A stretch of DNA of 64,000 bases from Haemophilus influenzae (lineage in GTDB: Bacteria > Pseudomonadota > Gammaproteobacteria > Enterobacterales > Pasteurellaceae): the NCBI RefSeq assembly GCF_900475755.1, contig NZ_LS483411.1, positions 372,001-436,000 on the forward strand. The letters run 5' to 3'. Of this stretch, positions 15,056 through 24,924 are shown in pieces. The notes under the pieces are model-generated. The model was not told the DNA's origin. It searched no databases and was given only the letters and a program-made list of their open reading frames with translations. The position numbers and the translations under genes are program-made. How positions within the stretch are numbered: the first letter of the stretch is position 1; the number at the start of each line of letters is the position of its first letter.

Positions 15056-15583
15056 TGTTGTATCCTTAAATTAATTAAAAGTATAAAAATTCCCGAGTTA
15101 ATGGAAATATACGATTTTACGCCTGTTATATCACATTATCAAACAAAAATACTTCAATTGGGTTATCTTTAGCCGGCTGCTCATAAGGTTTTAACATTTG
15201 TTAAAATTTATTAACAAAAGAGAAATTCATTATTCTGATTTTATCAGCAATTGCATCTAAAAATACAAAATTAATATTAATCAATAGAAAATGTGGAGAA
15301 GTAGCTAGTTTTATCCATCTTATCATAGTATTTAACCAACATATTGAAAATTTACACATACAAATAAAGGATCTTAACCTACTAATATTTCATTTATTGT
15401 CCCCACCCACCTTATATCTTCAATACCATTTCAGAACTTACTTAGCAAAAATACTGAGCAAAATAGTAATATGAATAATCATCGTTATATTATCAAAGAG
15501 TAGTTAAAATACTATATTAATTCAGACTTAAAATACATTTTTATTACCCTATTCTAAATTTTGTTATATATGATGAAAATAAA
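15056..15583. other. AT-rich gap with no confident gene
   Basis: About 530 bases are very AT-rich and have no long open frame on either strand. The only coding-like trace is a 23-codon minus-strand ORF at 15126-15197 (MLKPYEQPAKDNPIEVFLF and four more residues), which has no good Shine-Dalgarno sequence. It could be the tail of a deleted gene. I see no RNA gene here. Confidence 0.5.
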
Positions 15584-15608
15584 AAAACCCAGTTTTAAAC
15601 TGGGTTTT
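15584..15608 (-). terminator. Terminator of the rpsF-priB-rpsR-rplI operon
   Basis: CCCAGTTT and AAACTGGG, extended by A/T pairs, form a hairpin 20 nt after the rplI stop, with T-rich sequence on the minus strand. Confidence 0.8.
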
Positions 15609-15627
15609 ATTTTGTCTATCTGACAAA

Positions 15628-16077
15628 TTATTCTGCAACAACGATTACATCTAATGTTGCAAATACTTCACCGTGAAGTTGGAAACGAACATCGTGGTCA
15701 CCAAGAGTACGGATTGGACCGTTTGGTAAACGAACTTCACTTTTCGCAATTTTAACGCCTGCTGCAGTTACTGCTTCTGCCACATCACGAGTAGTGATTG
15801 CGCCGAATAAACGACCTTCATCACCTGCTTTAGATGCGATAGTCACAGAACCTAATGCAGTAACTTCTGCTGCACGAGCTTGAGCTGCTGCAAGATTTGC
15901 TGCCGCTGTCGCTTCTAATTCTGCACGACGTGCTTCAAAGTGTTCAATGTTAGCTTTAGTTGCCATAACTGCTTTACCTTGTGGGATTAAGAAGTTACGT
16001 GCAAAACCTGATTTAACATTTACTTGATCGCCCACTTGACCTAAGTGAGCAATTTTATCTAAAAGAATTACTTGCAT
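15628..16077 (-). CDS. rplI: 50S ribosomal protein L9
   Basis: This is ribosomal protein L9, 149 aa. The N-terminal domain binds 23S rRNA ([33 protein letters not shown]). A long connecting helix rich in Ala, Glu and Arg (about 45-75) leads to the C-terminal domain. It is the last gene of the rpsF-priB-rpsR-rplI operon and starts 16 nt after the rpsR stop. Confidence 0.97.
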
Positions 16078-16093
16078 TACCGTGTCTCCTTAA

Positions 16094-16333
<240 letters not shown>

Positions 16334-16645
16334 CTAATCTATAAATTCGATTTGCTCGGCATGTAAAACTAATTGGCATAACCCACTTTGGGTTTTATGT
16401 GATGTAATAAATCCCACCACCAAAATTTTACCACCGACCGTAATGCTTTGAGTTTTTTCTATCAATTGATTACCACTAATTTGAACTGGCATCTTTAACC
16501 AAGCTTGACGTGTGAAACCACCTTCAATCTGTTCAGAACGATGTTCTAACAAAAACTTGCAATGCTCAATTCCACTAGGGCTCTTTAATCGCTTTGGTAA
16601 CTGAGAAACGACTCCCATAACCGAAAAACGATTATCAATTTTCAA
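16334..16645 (-). CDS. priB: Primosomal replication protein N (PriB)
   Basis: PriB is a single-stranded-DNA-binding OB-fold protein that stabilises PriA on forks during replication restart. [16 protein letters not shown] and the C-terminal [12 protein letters not shown] match the family. I place the start at a TTG (16645-16643), giving 103 aa, almost the E. coli length. The TTG follows the rpsF stop by one base, and the GAAGAG at the end of rpsF serves as its Shine-Dalgarno, so translation looks coupled. Starting further upstream would add 12 residues inside rpsF with no family counterpart. Confidence 0.9.
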   Translation of the reverse strand: MKIDNRFSVMGVVSQLPKRLKSPSGIEHCKFLLEHRSEQIEGGFTRQAWLKMPVQISGNQLIEKTQSITVGGKILVVGFITSHKTQSGLCQLVLHAEQIEFID

Positions 16646-16646
16646 A

Positions 16647-17024
16647 TTACTCTTCAGCATCCTCAAAATCGTTGTTTTCAACTTCAGCTAAAGGTTTACG
16701 TTCTTCTTTAGCCGCTTTCATTGGGGACGCTTCGGTTACGGCGTGCTTAGTATGGATAACAAGACTGCGTAATACAGCATCGTTATAACGGAAAGTCGTT
16801 TCTAGCTCGTCGATGACTTGTTGAGGCGCTTCTACATTCATAAGCACATAGTGTGCTTTGTGTAATTTGTTGATTGGGTACGCTAATTGGCGACGACCCC
16901 AATCTTCTAGGCGATGAACTTGACCACCAGCTTCTTTTACAGAACCGGTGTAACGTTCGATCATACCTGGTACTTGCTCGCTTTGGTCCGGATGAACCAT
17001 AAACACGATTTCGTAGTGACGCAT
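16647..17024 (-). CDS. rpsF: 30S ribosomal protein S6
   Basis: S6 is a 125-aa protein that forms a heterodimer with S18 on 16S rRNA. It shows the [17 protein letters not shown] start and the RRQLAYPI and AHYVLMN blocks. The acidic tail ends in Glu-Glu, the end that RimK extends with further glutamates in E. coli. It is first in its operon. A structured leader upstream may carry the S6:S18 autoregulatory site. Confidence 0.97.
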   Translation of the reverse strand: MRHYEIVFMVHPDQSEQVPGMIERYTGSVKEAGGQVHRLEDWGRRQLAYPINKLHKAHYVLMNVEAPQQVIDELETTFRYNDAVLRSLVIHTKHAVTEASPMKAAKEERKPLAEVENNDFEDAEE

Positions 17025-17048
17025 TACTGCTCCTTACGGGTTAATCAG

Positions 17049-17082
17049 CCTTTGACGTAGATTAGCCACCAATCTGCAAAGG
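17049..17082 (-). promoter_or_regulatory. Candidate S6:S18 autoregulatory leader stem
   Basis: On the transcribed strand CCTTTG pairs with CAAAGG, enclosing a second stem AGATT/AATCT with an asymmetric internal loop. It lies 25-58 nt upstream of the rpsF ATG. S6:S18 leader motifs that mimic the 16S site are known before rpsF in many bacteria. Whether this stem is that motif is an inference from its position. Confidence 0.4.
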
Positions 17083-17170
17083 CAAGGAACGAAAAATTCA
17101 ATGTGGCTAAGGGTTGCGGATTATACCGATTTTTTTACGTTCCGCAACTAGTTTGAGTTCTTTTTGAGCA

Positions 17171-17197
17171 AAAAAGAAGACCGATATATATCGGTCT
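17171..17197 (-). terminator. infA terminator
   Basis: AGACCGATA and TATCGGTCT form a hairpin 19 nt after the infA stop, followed on the minus strand by TCTTTTTT. Confidence 0.85.
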
Positions 17198-17215
17198 ATC
17201 TCACATATTCTGCAA

Positions 17216-17470
<255 letters not shown>

Positions 17471-17542
17471 TTAGGCGGAAAAGTTAAGAAAAACGGGCGG
17501 ATTATAGCCGTTTTTAATGTTAGACGAAAGATTAAAATAAAA

Positions 17543-17570
17543 TTGAAAAGAAAAAAATAACCTCTATAAT
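17543..17570 (+). promoter_or_regulatory. Promoter of the LOS glycosyltransferase pair
   Basis: TTGAAA (17543-17548), a 16-nt spacer and TATAAT (17565-17570) form a good sigma-70 promoter. The -10 element overlaps the first in-frame ATG at 17569, so that ATG cannot be the start and the next one (17605) is favoured. Confidence 0.65.
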
Positions 17571-17604
17571 GCAGAAGTCTTTTCTCAATAAGCATGATCC
17601 CCAA

Positions 17605-18405
17605 ATGCATATAAATTACGTTATTAGTCTTACTTCAGCATACCAACGACGAGAGCATATTCAAAAAGAATTCTCTCAGCAAAACATTCCCTTTGAATTT
17701 TTTGATGCTTTAAAGCCTTCGAAAGAACTAACTTCGTTAATGGAGAAATTTATCCCTAATCTACTCCATGCAAAGTTAACAGAGGGAGAAAAAGCATGTT
17801 TTATGAGCCATTACATGCTATGGCAAAAATGCTTGTCCGAAGATCTACCCTATATTTACATTTTTGAAGATGATGTATTATTAGGTGAGAATGCAAACAA
17901 ATTTTTAGCTGAAGATGAATGGTTAGAAGAACGTTTTAAACAAACTGATAAATTTATTTTAAGATTTGAAACATTCCTAAATTTTTCTAAATGTAAAGAT
18001 AAAAAAATTAAACCTTATTCAGGTAGAAAAATATTAAAACTAGTATCAGAAAATTGTGGCGCCGCAGGGTATGTTATATCTAGAGAAGCAGTTAAACAAC
18101 TAAATGCTCATATCTGTTCGCTCACATCCAACCATCTACTCGCGATAGATTTATTAATGTTTAATATATTTAATCAGTTTACATACCAGGTATCACCAGG
18201 TGTATGTGTTCAAGAAGGACAGCTATATCCAAAGGATATAAAATTACATAGTCAGTTAGAAACGGGAAGACAAAAATATCTTAGTGTAAAGAAAAAAAGA
18301 ACACTAAAAACAGTATTAATATCTTTAGCAGGAAAACCTAAAAAAATATTGAGAAAAATATACAGAAAGCTATTTATTTCTAAACACATAGTACCATTTA
18401 GATAA
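17605..18405 (+). CDS. losA: LOS glycosyltransferase, family 25 (LosA-like)
   Basis: This is a probable lipooligosaccharide outer-core glycosyltransferase of 266 aa in family GT25, related to Lic2A and Lex2B. It shows the N-terminal INYVISLTSAYQRREHI block, then YIYIFEDDVLLGENANKFL with the acidic EDD motif, and GAAGYVISREA. It ends in a Lys/Arg-rich tail expected to sit on the inner membrane. The start ATG at 17605 is chosen because an upstream ATG overlaps the promoter -10. It is followed after 30 nt by a second glycosyltransferase. The losA/losB pair is known at this infA-ksgA site in some nontypeable strains; the donor sugar cannot be told from the sequence. Codon use is AT-rich, as in other acquired LOS genes. 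Confidence 0.7.
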   Translation: MHINYVISLTSAYQRREHIQKEFSQQNIPFEFFDALKPSKELTSLMEKFIPNLLHAKLTEGEKACFMSHYMLWQKCLSEDLPYIYIFEDDVLLGENANKFLAEDEWLEERFKQTDKFILRFETFLNFSKCKDKKIKPYSGRKILKLVSENCGAAGYVISREAVKQLNAHICSLTSNHLLAIDLLMFNIFNQFTYQVSPGVCVQEGQLYPKDIKLHSQLETGRQKYLSVKKKRTLKTVLISLAGKPKKILRKIYRKLFISKHIVPFR

Positions 18406-18435
18406 TCCAACATTATAATTTGATAAAGTAAAAAT

Positions 18436-19488
18436 ATGACTAAATTAATAACAATTTCATTAACTTGCCAAAAATTTCAATATGGCGGAGGAATGGAAAG
18501 ATATCTTCTTGATATTATTAATGGATTATCTCAAACAAACATTACACCTAAAATTTACTCTGCCAAGTTTGATACTGCATTACCTGAATATAATTTAATT
18601 AATCCAATTAAGATTAATCTTTCTTTTGTTCCTAAAAAATGGAGAACCTCGTTTCTTTCCTATTTTTCAAATAAATATAAAGAAACATCAGAAATCTATC
18701 TGACAACCTCTTACACCCTATCTGACGTGGTCATTTGTGGTGGAAATCATAAAGGATATTTACAAGCATCAAAGAAAAAGCCCAGCATATCAGATCGATT
18801 TAAAATCATGGGTGAACAAAAATCCTTAAATCAGTCCAAATATGTCATCGCTCATTCTGCATTAATGAAAAAAGAACTCGTTGAGTTATATCATGTCTCT
18901 GAAAACAAAATTGATGTGATTTATCCCCCTATTAATACAGATAAATTCACACAAATCAATGAAGAAGAAAGAGTAAAGCTCAGAGAAAAGTTAGGTTTCA
19001 AAAAAGATGAAATCATTTACCTATTCCCTTCTACTGGCCATACGCGAAAAGGTTTCGATATTTTGAAAAAATATTTTGAAAAAACTCAGTTACCTATTCG
19101 CTTAGTGGTCGCAGGAACGCCTGTAGAAGAAAATCCTAAAATTTCTTCACTTGGTTTTTGCAAAAATATGCCTGAATTATATCAAGCGGCAGATTTCACT
19201 ATTATGGCATCTCAATATGAACCATTTGGGCTTGTTGGACTAGAATCTATATTATCTGGTACGCCAGTTATTTTTTCTGAAAACATGGGATGCCTAGAAG
19301 TATTAAAAAACGAATTTGGCTATACATTTTCTAGAGAAAACATAAGTACTTTAGATGAGGCAATTCAAAAATCAGTAAAACAAGCATCTGAACAGCTACA
19401 CCGTATTCTCAATCCAATGGATTGTATTCGTTATAATCCAAGTTTGAGTCATCATATTAAAGCTATACTGGAACTCATCGCTAAATGA
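18436..19488 (+). CDS. losB: LOS glycosyltransferase, family 4 type (LosB-like)
   Basis: This is a probable LOS core glycosyltransferase of 350 aa with the GT-B fold of family GT4. The N-terminal glycine loop YGGGMERYLLD, the interdomain region around VIYPPINTDKF, and the C-terminal YEPFGLVGLESILSGTPVI with its E-x7-E motif are visible. Downstream of a GT25 gene at the infA-ksgA locus, it fits LosB, reported as a heptosyltransferase in Haemophilus. That assignment rests on position and is less certain than the fold. It is cotranscribed with the previous gene and ends about 80 nt before ksgA. Confidence 0.65.
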   Translation: MTKLITISLTCQKFQYGGGMERYLLDIINGLSQTNITPKIYSAKFDTALPEYNLINPIKINLSFVPKKWRTSFLSYFSNKYKETSEIYLTTSYTLSDVVICGGNHKGYLQASKKKPSISDRFKIMGEQKSLNQSKYVIAHSALMKKELVELYHVSENKIDVIYPPINTDKFTQINEEERVKLREKLGFKKDEIIYLFPSTGHTRKGFDILKKYFEKTQLPIRLVVAGTPVEENPKISSLGFCKNMPELYQAADFTIMASQYEPFGLVGLESILSGTPVIFSENMGCLEVLKNEFGYTFSRENISTLDEAIQKSVKQASEQLHRILNPMDCIRYNPSLSHHIKAILELIAK

Positions 19489-19571
19489 TATTACCCATGA
19501 CAGTTACACTAAAATTTACAAAAGAAATACAGGCTCTATAATAACCGCACTTTTCTTATTAAATAGTACTT

Positions 19572-20435
19572 ATGAATTCAAAAAAACACTTAGGCCATAC
19601 GGCGCGTAAACGCTTTGGTCAAAACTTTTTACATGATACTTCTGTAATTCAAGGTATCGTGGCGGCGATTTACCCACAACCCAATCAATTCTTAGTGGAA
19701 ATTGGTCCGGGACTTGGCGCATTAACAGAGCCTGTTGGTGAACTTGTCGATCATCTGACTGTGGTAGAGCTTGACCGAGACCTTGCGGAACGTTTACGTC
19801 ACCATCCATTTTTACATCAAAAGCTCACCGTTATTGAAACAGATGCGATGCAATTTGATTTTGATGAGCTTTATACAACAGAGAATTTAGCAGAAAAAGG
19901 GCAAAAATTACGTGTATTTGGTAACTTGCCTTATAACATTTCTACGCCATTAATGTTCCACTTATTTAAGTATCATGATGTGATTCAAGATATGCACTTC
20001 ATGCTGCAAAAAGAAGTGGTTAAACGCTTATGCGCAGGGCCAAATAGCAAAGCTTATGGTCGCTTAACCATTATGGCGCAATATTTCTGCCAAGTGATGC
20101 CTGTACTTGAAGTACCTCCTTCTGCATTCAAACCAGCACCGAAAGTGGATTCAGCCGTTGTGCGTTTAATTCCGCATAAAGAATTGCCGCACCCTGTAAA
20201 AGATTTATATTGGTTGAACCGTGTTTGCTCCCAAGCGTTCAATCAACGCCGCAAAACATTGCGTAATGCACTTTCAACACTATTTTCACCTGAAAATCTG
20301 ACCGCACTTGGTATTGATTTAAATGCACGTGCAGAAAATTTGGCTATCGCAGATTATGCGCGCTTAGCGAACTGGCTGGCAGATAATCCACCAGCAGATG
20401 TTAATAACGATGAAATATTAGATTCAGAAGAGTAA
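19572..20435 (+). CDS. rsmA: 16S rRNA dimethyladenosine transferase RsmA (KsgA)
   Basis: RsmA dimethylates the two adjacent adenines near the 3' end of 16S rRNA late in 30S assembly; its loss gives kasugamycin resistance. The 287 residues are of typical length. RFGQNFLHD, the SAM motif [14 protein letters not shown], and the catalytic motif FGNLPYNIS (about 117-125) are present, followed by a C-terminal domain with [10 protein letters not shown]. An uptake word lies near the 3' end (20301-20309). The gene converges on lic2A. Confidence 0.96.
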
Positions 20436-20444
20436 AAATAATAA

Positions 20445-20468
20445 AAGGTGTAATCCTTGTTACACCTT
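20445..20468. terminator. Terminator between ksgA and lic2A
   Basis: AAGGTGTAA and TTACACCTT form a 9-bp stem with a 6-nt loop. The better T-rich tail is on the minus strand, so it mainly ends lic2A, though it can slow both units. Confidence 0.75.
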
Positions 20469-20474
20469 GGCTTT

Positions 20475-21335
<861 letters not shown>

Positions 21336-21453
21336 ATTTAAATAAAAATGGAAATAACTAAATTTTTTGCATTCTACTATACCAAAAGAATAAATCAACA
21401 ATAAAAGTCTGTGTTAAAATTCTCAAAATTTGTTTATAAAAGAGCGGTCAAAA

Positions 21454-22281
21454 ATGGCAACCTATTTCGTCGGTGATTTACAAGGCTGTTATGATGAATT
21501 ACAGCTTTTATTAGAACGTGTAGATTTCAACCCGACTCAAGATAAACTTTATCTTGTGGGAGATCTTGTGGCTCGTGGGGATAAATCACTCGAATGTCTT
21601 CGTTTTGTAAAATCACTTGGTAATGCTGCGCAAACCGTGCTAGGCAATCATGATTTACACTTAATTGCGACTGCACTGGGTATTAAAAAAGTCAAACCGC
21701 GTGATCGTGTTGATGCCATTTTTAATGCGCCCGATTTTGATGAACTAATTCATTGGTTACGCCATCAGCCATTACTTGTGCATAATGAAAAGTTAAACTT
21801 CCTGATGGCACATGCAGGTATTTCGCCTGATTGGAATTTGGAAACTTCGAAAACTTGTGCAGCTGAAGTTGAACAGATTTTACAGCACGGCGATTTTCAT
21901 TATCTTATTGAAAATATGTATTCTGAACAGCCTGATCGCTGGTCGCCTGATTTGCAGGGCTTAGCACGTCATCGTTACATTATTAATGCTTTCACTCGAA
22001 TGCGTTTTTGCTATTTGGATCATCGCTTTGATTTTGCCTGTAAATCTCCTTTAAAAGATGCGCCAACTGAGCTCACGCCTTGGTTTAATTTAGATAATCC
22101 ACTTTATAAACAAATTCCCATTGTCTTTGGGCATTGGGCAAGTTTAGTGGATGAGCCTACCCCAAAAGGTATTTATGCCTTGGATACCGGTTGTGTATGG
22201 AATAATCGAATGACCCTGCTGCGTTGGGAAGACAAACAGTTCTTCACGCAAAGTGCGGTCAAAAATTACAGTGATTTTTAA
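21454..22281 (+). CDS. apaH: Diadenosine tetraphosphatase ApaH
   Basis: ApaH is a symmetrical Ap4A hydrolase giving two ADP; in E. coli it also removes Np4 caps from RNA. The metallophosphatase motifs are present: GDLQGC near residue 7, [10 protein letters not shown] and GNHD. The start ATG at 21454 ([10 protein letters not shown], 275 aa) matches E. coli; a TTG 24 nt upstream gives an unneeded extension. ApaH near ksgA is a common gamma-proteobacterial arrangement, here interrupted by lic2A. Confidence 0.95.
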   Translation: MATYFVGDLQGCYDELQLLLERVDFNPTQDKLYLVGDLVARGDKSLECLRFVKSLGNAAQTVLGNHDLHLIATALGIKKVKPRDRVDAIFNAPDFDELIHWLRHQPLLVHNEKLNFLMAHAGISPDWNLETSKTCAAEVEQILQHGDFHYLIENMYSEQPDRWSPDLQGLARHRYIINAFTRMRFCYLDHRFDFACKSPLKDAPTELTPWFNLDNPLYKQIPIVFGHWASLVDEPTPKGIYALDTGCVWNNRMTLLRWEDKQFFTQSAVKNYSDF

Positions 22282-22290
22282 GGAAACGCT

Positions 22291-22914
22291 ATGCTCTCGC
22301 TTACGGCTGAATCTTGCGAACTGTTCAATATTCCTTTCTACCAATTCGCCCAAATGAAGAAATTCTGCCCAGAAGATATTCCGGCAATTAAATCGGATTA
22401 CAAATTACATTGGGATAACTGGAAAGCGATTATTCAAGAAGTCGCAAAGCAGCTTGGTACACCTTTTGCGAAACCGCATATTGAAAGTTGGACGAATGGC
22501 TGGCAGGTACGCGCGCATTTCTTCGCTTATTTTAAATACGAATTTAACCAAAATTCTGCAGCAATCTTTTCTGTTCTATTAAATCGTCGCCGACTAAGAG
22601 TGTGTTTAGATTGGCATTGCTATCGTGCAGATCGCTCACAAATTAATGTACAACAATATAATCAATGGCTTGATCAATTTGATTTCAAACAATTTGCTGA
22701 TTTTGATATTTGGAGAGAAGATGAAAGCGAATATGATGATTTTCGCCAAGTAAAGAGCATTTCTGAAAAAGATCTTCTCTTGCGTTCAGATGAGGATTTT
22801 TGGTGCATAGGGAAAAGCATTGAAAAAGCTGAACTTCATCAAATCGATCCCGTTTTATTAATCACGCAAACCATTCAACAATTACAATCTCTGTACGATC
22901 GTTGCCATCAATAA
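22291..22914 (+). CDS. Conserved hypothetical protein, HI_0552-like
   Basis: This is a soluble protein of 207 aa that I recognise only as a Haemophilus hypothetical of the HI_0552 family. It has many aromatic and acidic residues, no signal peptide, no membrane segments and no catalytic motif I can name. Possible landmarks are HIESWTNGWQVRAHF near residue 65 and a Trp/Tyr-rich middle. It starts 9 nt after the apaH stop with the Shine-Dalgarno AAGGAA, so it is probably the second gene of an apaH operon. A hairpin terminator follows. Confidence 0.75.
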   Translation: MLSLTAESCELFNIPFYQFAQMKKFCPEDIPAIKSDYKLHWDNWKAIIQEVAKQLGTPFAKPHIESWTNGWQVRAHFFAYFKYEFNQNSAAIFSVLLNRRRLRVCLDWHCYRADRSQINVQQYNQWLDQFDFKQFADFDIWREDESEYDDFRQVKSISEKDLLLRSDEDFWCIGKSIEKAELHQIDPVLLITQTIQQLQSLYDRCHQ

Positions 22915-22936
22915 AGCATCCTCTTATTATAAACAA

Positions 22937-22963
22937 TTGAGCTCTACATTATGCAGAGCTCAA
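22937..22963 (+). terminator. Terminator after the apaH operon
   Basis: TTGAGCTCT and AGAGCTCAA form a 9-bp stem with a 9-nt loop, followed by TATTTTAG. It lies 22 nt after the stop of the hypothetical gene. Confidence 0.75.
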
Positions 22964-22989
22964 TATTTTAGCGAATTAATAAGCTATCC

Positions 22990-23024
22990 AAATTTACCGC
23001 AACAGTTCAAAGTGCGGTAATTTT
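22990..23024 (-). terminator. gnd terminator made from an uptake word
   Basis: TTACCGCA and TGCGGTAA form an 8-bp stem flanked by A-rich and T-rich sequence, 14 nt after the gnd stop. One arm is a full AAGTGCGGT uptake word and the other a partial one. Confidence 0.6.
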
Positions 23025-23038
23025 TATCAATGTTTTAA

Positions 23039-24493
23039 CTACACATCATAAGTAGTTGATGCTGTATTACCGCCACGACCAGTCCAGTTGGTGTGGAAAA
23101 ACTCTCCACGTGGTTTATCTGTACGCTCGTAAGTGTGTGCACCGAAATAGTCGCGTTGAGCTTGCAATAAGTTTGCAGGTAAACGTGCTGAAGTATAGCC
23201 ATCTAAGAACGTAATAGCCGATGCCATACAAGGCATTGGGATACCCACTTCGATAGATTTTGCCACCACTTTACGCCAGTCACTTAATGCGTTTTCTAAA
23301 ATGCCTTTGAAGTAGCTATCTGAACCTAAGAAAACAAGATTTGGATTGGCTTCATAAGCATCGCGAATATTACCTAAGAAACGGCTGCGGATAATACAAC
23401 CTTCACGCCATAATAATGCCGTTGCACCGTAGTTGATGTCCCAACCAAATTGTTCAGAAGCTTCACGAATCAGCATAAAGCCTTGTGCGTAAGAAATGAT
23501 TTTTGACGCTAATAATGCTTTGCGTACCGCTTCAATCCATACTTTTTTGTCGCCTTCAACTGGGGCAATGGTTTTGCCGAATAATTGATTAGCCGCAACA
23601 CGTTGATCTTTGAAGGAAGACACGCAGCGTGCAAAAACGGATTCAGTGATTAAAGTTAATGGAATACCAAAATCTAACGCATTGATACCTGTCCATTTAC
23701 CTGTCCCTTTTTGACCCGCAGTATCCAAGATTTTTTCGACTAATGGCTGTCCATCTACATCTTTATAACCAAGAATATCGGTAGTAATATCAATCAAATA
23801 ACTATCAAGTTCCGTTTTTTTCCATTCTGCGAAGATAGATTGCATTTCGTCATAACTCAAGCCTAAACCTTCTTTTAAGAATTGGTATGCTTCGCAAATT
23901 AACTGCATATCGCCATATTCGATACCATTGTGAACCATTTTCACAAAATGACCAGCACCTTCGCCGCCGACCCAGTCACAACAAGGTTCGCCTTGTTCTG
24001 TTTTAGCTGAGATTGCTTGGAAAATAGGTTTCACATACTGCCACGCTTCTTGATTACCGCCTGGCATAATTGAAGGCCCGTGACGCGCCCCTTCTTCGCC
24101 ACCAGACACACCAGAACCAATAAAGCGAATCCCTTTTTCAGCTAATGCTTTTACACGACGGTTGGTATCAGGATAGTTTGAGTTACCGCCATCAATAATG
24201 ATGTCGCCTTCTTCCAAGTGTGGTAGTAATGCGTCAATGAATTGATCTACTACATCGCCTGCGCGCACCATTAACATCACTTTACGTGGTTTTTCCAATT
24301 TAGCAGCTAAATCTTCCAAAGAATAAGCACCGATAATATTCGTGCCTTTTGCCGCACCTTGTAAAAATTCATCTACTTTTGAAGTAGTGCGGTTATACGC
24401 CACAACTTTAAAGCCATGATCATTCATATTTAAAATGAGGTTTTGCCCCATTACGGCTAAGCCGATAACACCGATGTCGCCTTTTACTGACAT
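23039..24493 (-). CDS. gnd: 6-phosphogluconate dehydrogenase
   Basis: Gnd decarboxylates 6-phosphogluconate to ribulose-5-phosphate and makes NADPH; it is the third oxidative pentose-phosphate enzyme. The NADP fold GVIGLAVMGQNL is at the N-terminus. The GGEGAGHFVKMVHNGIEYGD block contains the catalytic Lys and Asn, and the family signature ILDTAGQKGTGKW is present. The ATG at 24491-24493 (484 aa, MSVKGDIG) is favoured over an upstream in-frame start because AGGAGAAAACA precedes it. zwf and pgl are just upstream on the same strand. Confidence 0.96.
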   Translation of the reverse strand: MSVKGDIGVIGLAVMGQNLILNMNDHGFKVVAYNRTTSKVDEFLQGAAKGTNIIGAYSLEDLAAKLEKPRKVMLMVRAGDVVDQFIDALLPHLEEGDIIIDGGNSNYPDTNRRVKALAEKGIRFIGSGVSGGEEGARHGPSIMPGGNQEAWQYVKPIFQAISAKTEQGEPCCDWVGGEGAGHFVKMVHNGIEYGDMQLICEAYQFLKEGLGLSYDEMQSIFAEWKKTELDSYLIDITTDILGYKDVDGQPLVEKILDTAGQKGTGKWTGINALDFGIPLTLITESVFARCVSSFKDQRVAANQLFGKTIAPVEGDKKVWIEAVRKALLASKIISYAQGFMLIREASEQFGWDINYGATALLWREGCIIRSRFLGNIRDAYEANPNLVFLGSDSYFKGILENALSDWRKVVAKSIEVGIPMPCMASAITFLDGYTSARLPANLLQAQRDYFGAHTYERTDKPRGEFFHTNWTGRGGNTASTTYDV

Positions 24494-24591
24494 TGTTTTC
24501 TCCTGTTTGTGAGGTACGAATGCACCTATCATTTAGTATTTATTGTAAAGTATAAGAAGCTTGTCTCAGATATTCTATAGCAAAACTTCTT

Positions 24592-24924
24592 TTAAATTTC
24601 TCTAATTAAAGAGCTGCCTTGCTCTAACGTGTCTAGCCACTGCCATTTTTCATGACCAATGAGTTTACTTTCTTCTAAGGAAAATGTGGTACAACAACGC
24701 CCCAAACGATTTTCTAGAGATTGATTTAACTGTTGATACGTAAATTCAATTTGAGTATCGTTAATCCATTTCCCAATTAAAAAGCCTTTTAAAATTTCCC
24801 CACCACCATATTCGGCCCAAATCATTTTACCTTGTTGATGGTAATGAAATTCTGTTTGGCTACTAACCTCACCATTTGATGTATTTTCAACAGCAACGAA
24901 TTTTTTATTATCTAAATTCAGCAT
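24592..24924 (-). CDS. Hypothetical protein in the zwf-pgl-gnd cluster
   Basis: This is a 110-aa soluble protein of unknown function. The pattern FVAVENTSNGEVSSQTEFHYHQQGKMIWAEYGG, GEILKGFLIGKW and QIEFTYQQL suggests alternating strands of a small beta-barrel. It has no signal peptide or recognisable active site. It overlaps the pgl stop in a TAATG junction, so the two are translationally coupled. I do not recognise a function; I recall similar small proteins carrying an unsupported N-acetylglutamate synthase label. Confidence 0.7.
   Translation of the reverse strand: MLNLDNKKFVAVENTSNGEVSSQTEFHYHQQGKMIWAEYGGGEILKGFLIGKWINDTQIEFTYQQLNQSLENRLGRCCTTFSLEESKLIGHEKWQWLDTLEQGSSLIREI

Noticed and set aside
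17569..17604. Twelve extra N-terminal codons for the LosA-like protein
   Set aside because: The first ATG overlaps the promoter -10 TATAAT, so it would not be in the transcript; family similarity starts after the ATG at 17605.
17636..17662. CGAGCATA octanucleotide phase-variation tract in the losA-like gene
   Set aside because: Only the words AGCATA and GAGCATA occur once each here; there is no tandem array, so this allele cannot be called phase variable from the sequence.
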